48,814 nt of DNA from Mycobacterium sp. KBS0706 (GTDB taxonomy: Bacteria > Pseudomonadota > Alphaproteobacteria > DSM-16000 > Inquilinaceae), in contig NZ_VCCH02000063.1 of the NCBI RefSeq assembly GCF_005938675.2, forward strand, positions 1 through 48,814, read 5' to 3'. Positions 1 to 7,201 of the stretch are shown here, piece by piece. The stretch's first letter is position 1. Every line of letters starts with the position of its first letter. Position numbers and translations under genes: made by a program. The notes beneath the pieces were generated by a model, which had not been told where the DNA came from, ran no database searches, and saw nothing but the letters and a program-made list of their open reading frames with translations.

Positions 1-2167
1 GATCGAACAAGTTCTTGGCGTTGAGCTGCAGCGTGGTTCCCGTCAGGCGTTCGTCGAGCGCGCCGAAATCATAGGCGATCATGGCGTCCACCAGCGTGCG
101 GCCCGGCACGTCCTCACGGACCTTCCCGCCGCGGTCATTGCCGCTGGCATAGAACCCCGGGATGTTGGTGGAGCTCAGATACTGCAACCCGGCACCGATC
201 GTCAGGCCCTTGAGGCCGAGGTCGTCGAGCTTGTAGTCGGCCCAGATCGCGGCATTGTGATACGGGACCAGGGCCAGACGCTCGTCCTTCAGCGCGCCTT
301 CGAGGTTACGCGCATCGGTATAGCTGTAGGCGGCGACGAGATTGAGGTTGCCGATGCTGGCGCGGGCCTCCAGCTCGATGCCCTGCGACCGCACCTTGCC
401 GGTCTGGATCGAGAACAGGTTGTTCTCCGGATCCGTCATCAGGACATGGTCCTGATCGATCCGGTAGATGGCGCCGCTGATCAGGAAGTTCTCGCCCGCC
501 GGCTGGTAGCGCAGTCCGACCTCGTACTGGTCGGCCTTGCTCGGCTCGAACTGCGTTCCGTCGGCGCTGACGCCGGCATTCAGCGCGGTCGGGTCGAAGG
601 ACTGGCTGAAGCTGGCATAGGGCGCCAGGCCGTTGTCGAACAGATAGAGCAGGCCGACGCGGCCGGTGAAGGCGCTGTCCGAGCGGTTCTGCTTCCGCTC
701 GATGCCGAGGGCGTCGAGCGTCGCCTGGTTGCGGTAGCTGTTGTTGTAGGCGTCGGCCCAGTCGTAGCGGCCGCCGAGCACCAGGATCAGCTTGTCATAG
801 ATCTTCATCTGGTCCTGGAAATAGACGCCGATCTGCGAGCCTGAGTTCTTGAAGCCGGTGTTGTTGCTGTTGAGGGTGACGGTCGCGTCATAGATCGGGT
901 CGAAGATATCGTTGAGCGGAGCGACCGAGCCGCCGAGGCGGTTGGTGTCGTAGCTGACGCCGTAGGTGTTGATGCCGGCCAGCAGCGTGTGCTGGACCGG
1001 CCCGGTCTCGACCTTGGCCTCCATCGAGGTGTCGGTGGTGAACCCGGTCGACAACTCGTCGCGATTGATCACGCCCCGGGTCAGGGAGTTGTCGGGCCTG
1101 AGCGTCCCGTAGCTCAGATAGTTCCAGTCCACTTCGGCATGGTAGTAGCGAAGCGAGTTACGCAGGATCAGGCTGTCGTTGAATTTGTGCTCGAGCTGGT
1201 ACCCGAGGGTGTAGCTCTCGCTATAGTACTTGTCGTAGCCCTTCTGGCCGATGAACAGGTCGCGCGGGATCTTGCCTTCGCGCAGCTCGGTAAAGGGCAT
1301 CGGCGGGGCGAAGCGGGTGTAGATCTCCTGATAGTCGCTCAGGAAGGTGATGGTGGTCGCGTCCGAGGGCCGGAAGGTGAAGGCGGGGGCGATGTACAGC
1401 TTGTCGTCCGGGACGTGATCGACCCAGTTGCCGGAATCGCGCCACAGGCCGGTCAGCCGGTAGGAGAGCTTGCCGTTGTCGTCGATCGGGCCGCCGGTAT
1501 CGCCGGAGAACTGGGTCCGGCCATAGCTGCCGTATTCGGCGTTCAGCTCATGGAACGTCGTCTCGGTCGGCCGCTTGCTGATGGCATTGACCACGCCGCC
1601 GGGGCTGAGCTGCCCGTAGAGCACGGAGGAAGGGCCGCGCAGCACCTCGATGCGTTCGAGGCCATAGGGCTCCTGGTTGCCGTCATAGACGTTGGACTGC
1701 AGCCGCAGGCCGTCGCGCAGCATGCCGGATCCGCCGGTGGATACGTTGAAGCCGCGGATCATGAAGTCGTCGTTCAGCCGGCTGTAGGCGCCGGACTGGA
1801 AGGTGATGCCGGGGGTATAGGTCAGTGCCTGCGACAGGGTCTCCGCATTGGTCGCCGTGATCTGGTCGCGGGTCACCACCGAGATCGACTGCGGCGTCTC
1901 GATCAGCGGCGTGTCGGTCTTGGTGGCACTGAGGCCGGTGTTGGCAACAAAGCCCTGCACCGGTCCGGTCGGGTCCTCGCCCTGGCCGGTGACGACGATC
2001 GGGGCCAGGACGACGCCGTCTCCGGCATCCTGTGTCTGCGGCTGTGCCGGCGGCTGAACTTGCGTCTGCGCCATCGCGAACGTCCCGACCGATCCCCCGG
2101 CCGCGACGAGAATGGTTGTCGTTAGCAACTTCCGCACGCGATCGCGCGCGCCGTATCCAGCACCCAT
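1..2167 (-). CDS. TonB-dependent siderophore receptor (C-terminus cut by window edge)
   Basis: Outer-membrane active transporter for ferric siderophores, powered by TonB-ExbBD. The reverse strand reads open from the ATG at 2167 to the window edge, about 722 codons. Residues 1-34 form an export signal ending AMA|Q, followed by a TonB-box-like segment (LAPIVVTG), a plug domain with the usual siderophore-receptor phrases (ETPQSISVVTRDQI, FMIRGFNV, GLERIEVLRGPSSVLYGQ, PGGVVNAISKRP) and a beta-barrel. The last visible residues (LNAKNLFD) are the conserved motif that normally lies about 25-30 residues before the terminal aromatic residue, so only the final strands are missing. An AGGATGGGG stretch precedes the start. 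It resembles the FhuA/FoxA/FpvA class; the ligand cannot be told. A Fur-like palindrome lies about 75 bp upstream, suggesting iron repression. Confidence 0.93.
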   Translation of the reverse strand, partial: MGAGYGARDRVRKLLTTTILVAAGGSVGTFAMAQTQVQPPAQPQTQDAGDGVVLAPIVVTGQGEDPTGPVQGFVANTGLSATKTDTPLIETPQSISVVTRDQITATNAETLSQALTYTPGITFQSGAYSRLNDDFMIRGFNVSTGGSGMLRDGLRLQSNVYDGNQEPYGLERIEVLRGPSSVLYGQLSPGGVVNAISKRPTETTFHELNAEYGSYGRTQFSGDTGGPIDDNGKLSYRLTGLWRDSGNWVDHVPDDKLYIAPAFTFRPSDATTITFLSDYQEIYTRFAPPMPFTELREGKIPRDLFIGQKGYDKYYSESYTLGYQLEHKFNDSLILRNSLRYYHAEVDWNYLSYGTLRPDNSLTRGVINRDELSTGFTTDTSMEAKVETGPVQHTLLAGINTYGVSYDTNRLGGSVAPLNDIFDPIYDATVTLNSNNTGFKNSGSQIGVYFQDQMKIYDKLILVLGGRYDWADAYNNSYRNQATLDALGIERKQNRSDSAFTGRVGLLYLFDNGLAPYASFSQSFDPTALNAGVSADGTQFEPSKADQYEVGLRYQPAGENFLISGAIYRIDQDHVLMTDPENNLFSIQTGKVRSQGIELEARASIGNLNLVAAYSYTDARNLEGALKDERLALVPYHNAAIWADYKLDDLGLKGLTIGAGLQYLSSTNIPGFYASGNDRGGKVREDVPGRTLVDAMIAYDFGALDERLTGTTLQLNAKNLFD

Positions 2168-2242
2168 GCCACCCCATCCTTCTTATTCGGAACCGCGGGC
2201 ACCGGCGGCCTGCGCCATGCCCGTCTTCGAATGCCGGGTGCT

Positions 2243-2262
2243 CATTATCAAGAATAATAATG
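2243..2262. promoter_or_regulatory. Fur-box-like palindrome upstream of the siderophore receptor
   Basis: CATTAT (2243-2248) and ATAATG (2257-2262) are inverted around an 8-bp centre in a strikingly AT-rich patch within a GC-rich intergenic region. This resembles the classical 19-bp Fur site (GATAAT-type half sites). It lies 76 bp upstream of the receptor's ATG on the reverse strand. Assignment to Fur rather than to another iron regulator (RirA, Irr) is inference. Confidence 0.5.
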
Positions 2263-2327
2263 ACTCGCAATCTCAATTCGCGGGGATTTTCATCGAACTC
2301 CACGGATCGGCGGGTCCGCGCCGGCCG

Positions 2328-2867
2328 TCACGCCTTGTTGAGGCGGTCGAGGATGGTCTGAGCCTGGTCCAGGTGGCGCTTGACGATGGGCACCAGCTGG
2401 GTCGCGATCGCCTTCAGCGCCGGATTGGCGCCGAAGCTGCTGTAGTCCTGCTGCAGCTTCAGCGCCGCAGTGTGAGCTTCGACCTGGGTCCGCATGTACA
2501 GCCGGTCGAAATCCTGCTCGGTCGCGTTGGCCAAGTCCTGCAGCCGCTGGTCGTGTGGGGCATCCACGCTGGTCGGCAGGGAGGTCGCGACATTCTGCCC
2601 TTTGGCCGCCTCCGCCAGCTGCTCGCCGACCTTGGTGTGGTCGTCGATCATCATCCGGGCGAAGCTGCGGACCTCGTCGGAGGACGCTTTCTGCAGCGCC
2701 GCCTGGGCGGCCGAGATCTCGAACAGGTCGCTGATCGCGGTCTGCTCGACATAGCCGGCGGCGTCGGTCTGCGCCGGCTGCGCGGCAGCGCTCTGTGCCG
2801 ATGCGGCCGGGACGGTGGCGAGGCTGGTCAGGGCGGCGAAGGCCGCAACCGCCAGGAGGCGTCTCAT
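2328..2867 (-). CDS. DUF4142 domain secreted protein
   Basis: A 179-residue protein with a Sec signal peptide (residues 1 to about 24, cleavage near ASA|Q) and a helical DUF4142 domain recognisable from DLFEISAAQAALQKASSDEV, FARMMIDDHTKVGEQL, QDFDRLYMRTQVEAH and the terminal KRHLDQAQTILDRL. DUF4142 is a ferritin-like, all-helical periplasmic or outer-membrane-associated fold of unknown biochemical role, common in soil Proteobacteria. It lies between the receptor and the EEP gene on the same strand, with about 160 bp of promoter-bearing DNA downstream, and is probably its own transcription unit. No enzymatic function is claimed. Confidence 0.88.
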   Translation of the reverse strand: MRRLLAVAAFAALTSLATVPAASAQSAAAQPAQTDAAGYVEQTAISDLFEISAAQAALQKASSDEVRSFARMMIDDHTKVGEQLAEAAKGQNVATSLPTSVDAPHDQRLQDLANATEQDFDRLYMRTQVEAHTAALKLQQDYSSFGANPALKAIATQLVPIVKRHLDQAQTILDRLNKA

Positions 2868-2904
2868 GGTCGGCTCCGTGCTGGAGACAGGCGGGCTCGC
2901 TTTT

Positions 2905-3642
2905 TCAACGAGACGCCCGGATCGCCGGTTCCGACGCCATCGGCACCGGGTCGACGCGGATCTCGGCGATCAGCGGCAGATGGTCCGAGACGTGCCGGCC
3001 CTCCGGATCGACCCAGCTGCGCAGCAGGACCTGGCGCGGCCGGCAATATACCCGGTCCAGTGTCAGCACGGGGCAGCGGGCCGGATAGGTGCGTTGCGGC
3101 GTCCGGCCCGGCAGCACCTCGGCCAGCGACCGCCGGACGGCGCCGTTCCAGGTCCAGTCGTTGAAATCGCCGAGCATCACCGAGGTCCGCGCCGCGCTGT
3201 CGGCGATCCGCGCCAGCATCGCCGCCTGGCGTCGCCGCTCGGCGAAGGCGAGGCCGAGATGGACCGAGGCGAGGTGAAGCGGCCCGCCCGGGGCCGAGAC
3301 CATGGTCTCGATGGCGCAGCGCGGCTCCCGGCGGGAATGAGTCAGGTCGTGCAGCTGGATGGCGGACAGGGGCCAGCGGCTGATCAGCAGGTGCCCGTAG
3401 TGGCCGTCCGGCGCGACGATGGTCCGCGCCGCGGCGGTGTGGTTGCCGAGCGCCGCGGCCAGCCGGGCGAAGGGCGAGTCCGGGCCGGTGCCGCGGCCGC
3501 GCGAATCCACCTCCTGCAGGGCGACGATGTCGGGCTCGTGACGCTGCACCAGGGCGATCACCCGGTCCAGGTCGTAGCGGCCGTCCGGGCCGAGGCCGGC
3601 ATGGATGTTCCAGGTCAGCAGGCGAAGCGGCGCGTCGGTCAC
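2905..3642 (-). CDS. Endonuclease/exonuclease/phosphatase (EEP) family hydrolase
   Basis: A 245-residue metal-dependent phosphodiesterase or nuclease of the EEP superfamily. Every core motif is present in order: TWNIHAG near the N-terminus (metal-site Asn), LQEVD (metal Glu), SVHLG, LGDFND (Asp/Asn catalytic pair), LDRVY and SDHLP (catalytic His). There is no signal peptide or membrane segment. The ATG overlaps the stop of the upstream phospholipase-D/VTT gene by 4 bp (3639-3642), implying translational coupling. Pairing of a small EEP protein with a PLD-like protein suggests phospholipid or phosphodiester metabolism at the membrane, but the substrate is not evident; DNA repair or lipid phosphodiesterase activity are both possible. 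Confidence 0.88.
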   Translation of the reverse strand: MTDAPLRLLTWNIHAGLGPDGRYDLDRVIALVQRHEPDIVALQEVDSRGRGTGPDSPFARLAAALGNHTAAARTIVAPDGHYGHLLISRWPLSAIQLHDLTHSRREPRCAIETMVSAPGGPLHLASVHLGLAFAERRRQAAMLARIADSAARTSVMLGDFNDWTWNGAVRRSLAEVLPGRTPQRTYPARCPVLTLDRVYCRPRQVLLRSWVDPEGRHVSDHLPLIAEIRVDPVPMASEPAIRASR

Positions 3643-5795
3643 GACCGGGAACGCCGCCTCCGGCTGACCAGCGCCTGCAGCCCGATCGACAGCGCGATCC
3701 AGGCGGCGATCACCGCCAGCAGGACGCCGATCTGCGCCGGCGACGGGTCGTTCAGGATCGACAGCAGGCGGTCGCCCAGCGTCGACAGCACCAACAGCCC
3801 TGGGGCCAGACCGATGGCCGTGCCCAGGACGAAGTCGAGGATCGGGATCCGCGCTGCGCCGGCCACCAGGTTGACCAGGGTGAAGGGCGCGATCGGGACC
3901 AGCCGGATGGTGGCCACGGCGACGACGCCGCGGCGGGCGATGCCGTCCCGGATCCGGTGCAGCCGCGGGCCCATCACGGCACGCAGGGCATTCTCGCCGG
4001 CCAGCAGGCCGACCAGATAGCCGGCGAGCGCGCTGGCCAGTGCGCCGGCCCCGGCGTAGGCCAGACCCGGCCAGGCGCCATAGGCGGCGGCGGTGGCGGC
4101 GATCAGCACCGTCACCGGGAACATCACCATGCCGCCCAGCACGAAGGCGGCGACGACCAGCGGCAAGGCCCAGCCAGTGCCGGCCAGGCCGTGCAGCGAC
4201 TGCTGCAGCCGCTCCGGCTGGGCCCAGCCGGCGAGGTCGGTGGTGCCCCAGGCGAGCGCCAGCAGCAGGGCCGCGACGACGATCGGCACGATCCGCAGCA
4301 GGCCGCGCCAGCGCGCCCTGACCGAGGCCAGCGCGCGGTCGACCAGGCCGGTCGCCGGCAGCGGTTGGTGGGGATCGGCCACTGCCGCGATGGTCCAGCC
4401 GCTGTCCTCCGCGACCGCCTGGCCGTCATCGATCCGGACCAGGCGGCGCTCTCCGTCTCCCGTTCGGTCGAGGGCGGCGACCAGCGAGCCGGCCGTGCGG
4501 ATCCGCCGCTCCATCTCCGTCGGCTCGACCCCGCAATGCTCGCCGAGCAGCCGGGCGCGGACCGCCCCGATGGCCTGGCGCTCCGCCGCATTCATGGCCT
4601 CGATGGTCAGGTCGCATTCGCTGTCGACGGCCATCGATCGGTTGCACAGATTGGCGGAGCCGATCCGCAGCAGCCGGTCGTCGACGATCATCAGCTTGGA
4701 ATGGACCATGATGTCGGCGGTCGCGCCGTCATGGCCGGACTGGGGATGCAGCAGCCGGACGCGGTCGGCGACGCCGGCGGCGCGCAGGATCTCCACGAAG
4801 CGGATGCGGCCCGCCGCCATGGCGCGGTGCTCGACCCAGCTGTGATGGATCCGCGGCGCCGTCAGCACCGCCTGCAGCGTCGGCACCTCCCGCATCCGGC
4901 GGGCCAGGCGCTCGGCGATGCGGGCGCAGGTCAGGAACTGGTTCTCGATGTAGATCGTCTCCCGCGCCGTATCGACCATGTCCTCGAAAAGCGCCTCGAT
5001 CTCGCGCACCTCGCCTTCGCCGGGATAGAGCGGCAGGGTGCGCGAGATGCCGACGACGACGTCGCGGAAGTCGGCTTCGAGCTTCTCCGGCCAAGGGACG
5101 GACCGGGTGGCGACGGCGGGCAGCGCCTCGCAGCCGGCGCGTTGCCAACGCCAGCGGGCAAGGTCGCCCAGGGCCCGGGCCGCCGCGCCGTCGACCGCCA
5201 TCTGCACGTCGTGGAAGGGCGGGTAGGGGGCTCCGGCCGGGTCGATGCGGGCGGGCGCCTCCGGCCGGTGCTCGGAGGTGTCCCAGCGCCGGACGGTGAG
5301 GTCCAGCCCGCCGACGAAGGCGACCGCGTCGTCGATCACCACGATCTTCTGGTGATGCGAGGAGCCGACCGGGATCTCGTCATCCAGGCACAGCTCGATC
5401 TGCGGCGGCGTGCTCCATTGCAGGGCGAGCAGCGGCAGCGGCTCCCGCTCCAGCGTGTAGTAGAGCGAGTAGTTCCACAGCAGCAGCTTGACCGACAGCT
5501 CCGGCCGGTCGCGGACCAGGGCGCAGAGGAAGTCGCCAAAAGTCGCCGGCAGCCCGTCCGCCGGCTCGCCCTCTGGCCCGACCAGCCGGGTGCGGCTGTC
5601 GATGTCCCAGCCGATCACCACAATACTGTGCTTCGCCTGCCGCATCGCCGAGCGCAGCGCCCCGAAATAGGCGGCGGCGTCGACCAGCACCGCGGCGCGG
5701 TGGGCGCGCTCGATCCGCCAGACGTTCCGCCGCGGCCGCAGCACGGATGTTCGTTCTGCCTCATCCTCGACGGCGGCACTCCGAATGACCCTCAC
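3639..5795 (-). CDS. Phospholipase D-like / VTT (DedA-type) membrane fusion protein
   Basis: A 718-residue two-part protein. Residues ~30-400 are a cardiolipin-synthase-like PLD module with two HKD motifs: H148-x-K150-x4-D155 and H365-x-K367-x4-D372, each followed by the usual Gly/Ser-Asn context (GGLDL; GSANLCNRS). Residues ~495-710 hold several hydrophobic helices and a VTT/SNARE-associated domain (FPVTVLIAATAAAYG, RLVPIAPFTLVNLVAGA), the fold of DedA/TMEM41B lipid scramblases. The GTG start at 5795 has GAGGGA upstream. Known for the parts: PLD enzymes transfer phosphatidyl groups; VTT proteins move lipids across membranes. Inferred: a combined phospholipid-synthesis and flipping device. 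The 4-bp overlap with the EEP gene indicates an operon. Confidence 0.9.
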   Translation of the reverse strand: MRVIRSAAVEDEAERTSVLRPRRNVWRIERAHRAAVLVDAAAYFGALRSAMRQAKHSIVVIGWDIDSRTRLVGPEGEPADGLPATFGDFLCALVRDRPELSVKLLLWNYSLYYTLEREPLPLLALQWSTPPQIELCLDDEIPVGSSHHQKIVVIDDAVAFVGGLDLTVRRWDTSEHRPEAPARIDPAGAPYPPFHDVQMAVDGAAARALGDLARWRWQRAGCEALPAVATRSVPWPEKLEADFRDVVVGISRTLPLYPGEGEVREIEALFEDMVDTARETIYIENQFLTCARIAERLARRMREVPTLQAVLTAPRIHHSWVEHRAMAAGRIRFVEILRAAGVADRVRLLHPQSGHDGATADIMVHSKLMIVDDRLLRIGSANLCNRSMAVDSECDLTIEAMNAAERQAIGAVRARLLGEHCGVEPTEMERRIRTAGSLVAALDRTGDGERRLVRIDDGQAVAEDSGWTIAAVADPHQPLPATGLVDRALASVRARWRGLLRIVPIVVAALLLALAWGTTDLAGWAQPERLQQSLHGLAGTGWALPLVVAAFVLGGMVMFPVTVLIAATAAAYGAWPGLAYAGAGALASALAGYLVGLLAGENALRAVMGPRLHRIRDGIARRGVVAVATIRLVPIAPFTLVNLVAGAARIPILDFVLGTAIGLAPGLLVLSTLGDRLLSILNDPSPAQIGVLLAVIAAWIALSIGLQALVSRRRRSRS

Positions 5796-5926
5796 GGTGC
5801 GGATCCCTCACTTCATCTCCTGTCCAGTCAACGCGCGGAGGAGGGAAAATGTCGCCGCCGACGGGCTTGCCGCGGAAACGGCGGCCGTCTAGGAGAAGCG
5901 GCATTGCCGCCTGGAGACGAACCGCC

Positions 5927-7189
5927 ATGAGCCTGCTGACCGACGGTGCCGCCGCCACCTGGGGCATCGCCGCGCTGGCCACGGGCGGGGTGATCCTGCG
6001 GCCCTGGCGCCTGCCCGAGGCGATCTGGGCGGCGATCGGCGCCGTGGCGCTGGTCGGGTTCGGACTGCTGTCCATCCCCGACGCGCTGGCGGCGATCGGC
6101 AAGGGTGCCGATGTCTACTTGTTCCTGATCGGCATGATGCTGCTGGCCGAACTGGCGCGGACCGAAGGCCTGTTCGACTGGGCGGCGGCGATCGCGGCAC
6201 GCAAGGCCCGCGGGTCGGCCAGCCGGCTGTTCGGCCTGACCTATGTCGTCGGCATCGTCGTCACGGTGTTCCTGTCGAACGACGCCACAGCCGTGGTGCT
6301 GACGCCCGCGGTCTATGCCGTGGCCCGGGCGGCCGGGGCGGCGCCGCTGCCGTATCTGTTCATCTGCGCCTTCATCGCCAATGCGGCCAGCTTCGTGCTG
6401 CCGATCTCCAACCCGGCCAATCTGGTGGTATTCGGCAGCCAGATGCCGCCGCTGCTGACCTGGCTGTCCTGGTTCGCCCTGCCGTCGGTGCTGGCGATCG
6501 GCGCCACCTTCGTCGCGTTGCGCCTGACCCAAGCCAAGGCGTTGCGGGCGCCGATTGCGACCGGAGTGACGGTGCCCGCCCTGCCGCCGGGTGGCCACAT
6601 GGCGGCCTGGGGCCTGGGCGTCACCGCCGTTGTGCTGCTGCTGGCCTCTGGCTTCGGGCTCGATCTGGGCCTGCCGACGGCGCTGGCCGGCCTCCTGACC
6701 ACCGCGGCGGTGCTGCTGCATCGCCGGGCCGCGCCCTGGGCGCTGCTGCGCCGCATCTCCTGGGAGGTGCTGCCGCTGGTGGCCGGGCTGTTCGTGCTGG
6801 TCGAGGGTCTGGACCGCACCGGAGTGGTCCACCTCCTCGCCGCGGCGCTGCAGGACGGGGCTTCCCGCTCGGTCGACGGCGCCGCCTGGGGCACCGGCGC
6901 GATCGTGGCGGTCGCGACCAACCTGATGAACAACCTGCCGGCCGGGCTGATCGTGCAGTCGACACTGGCCCAGGCGCCGATGCCGCCGCAGATCGCCGGC
7001 GCGGCATTGATCGCCATCGACCTCGGCCCGAACCTGTCGGTCACCGGGTCGCTCGCCACCATCCTCTGGCTGGTGGCCCTGCGCCGCGAGGGGATCGAGG
7101 TCGGGGCGCTGCAGTTCCTGCGCCTCGGGCTCGTGGTGATGCCGCCGGCGCTGCTGCTGGCGTTGGCCGGATTTCTGCTGCGTTGGTGA
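5927..7189 (+). CDS. ArsB/NhaD-type ion transporter (putative arsenite or organic anion permease)
   Basis: A 420-residue inner-membrane permease with about ten to twelve hydrophobic segments. Family features are FLIGMMLLAELARTEGLFDW, a conserved NDATAVVLTPAV stretch, and the re-entrant-loop phrases SFVLPISNPANLVVFG and MNNLPAGLIVQS, which occur in ArsB and related ion-transporter (IT) superfamily proteins. No arsR or arsC lies nearby, so arsenite export is only one option; Na+/H+ antiport or carboxylate transport are others. Start choice is ambiguous: ATG 5927 (GGAGA nine bases upstream) gives the normal family length and begins just before the first helix, while an in-frame ATG at 5849 has an excellent GGAGG seven bases upstream and would add 26 Arg-rich residues. 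Confidence 0.82.
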   Translation: MSLLTDGAAATWGIAALATGGVILRPWRLPEAIWAAIGAVALVGFGLLSIPDALAAIGKGADVYLFLIGMMLLAELARTEGLFDWAAAIAARKARGSASRLFGLTYVVGIVVTVFLSNDATAVVLTPAVYAVARAAGAAPLPYLFICAFIANAASFVLPISNPANLVVFGSQMPPLLTWLSWFALPSVLAIGATFVALRLTQAKALRAPIATGVTVPALPPGGHMAAWGLGVTAVVLLLASGFGLDLGLPTALAGLLTTAAVLLHRRAAPWALLRRISWEVLPLVAGLFVLVEGLDRTGVVHLLAAALQDGASRSVDGAAWGTGAIVAVATNLMNNLPAGLIVQSTLAQAPMPPQIAGAALIAIDLGPNLSVTGSLATILWLVALRREGIEVGALQFLRLGLVVMPPALLLALAGFLLRW

Positions 7190-7201
7190 GGCGCGCGCGG
7201 C

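Noticed and set aside
3957..5930. A 657-codon open frame on the + strand opposite the phospholipase D/VTT gene
   Set aside because: Low-complexity, Arg/Gln/Gly-rich translation without any domain; the opposite strand has full PLD and VTT motifs. High GC produces such long antisense frames throughout the window.
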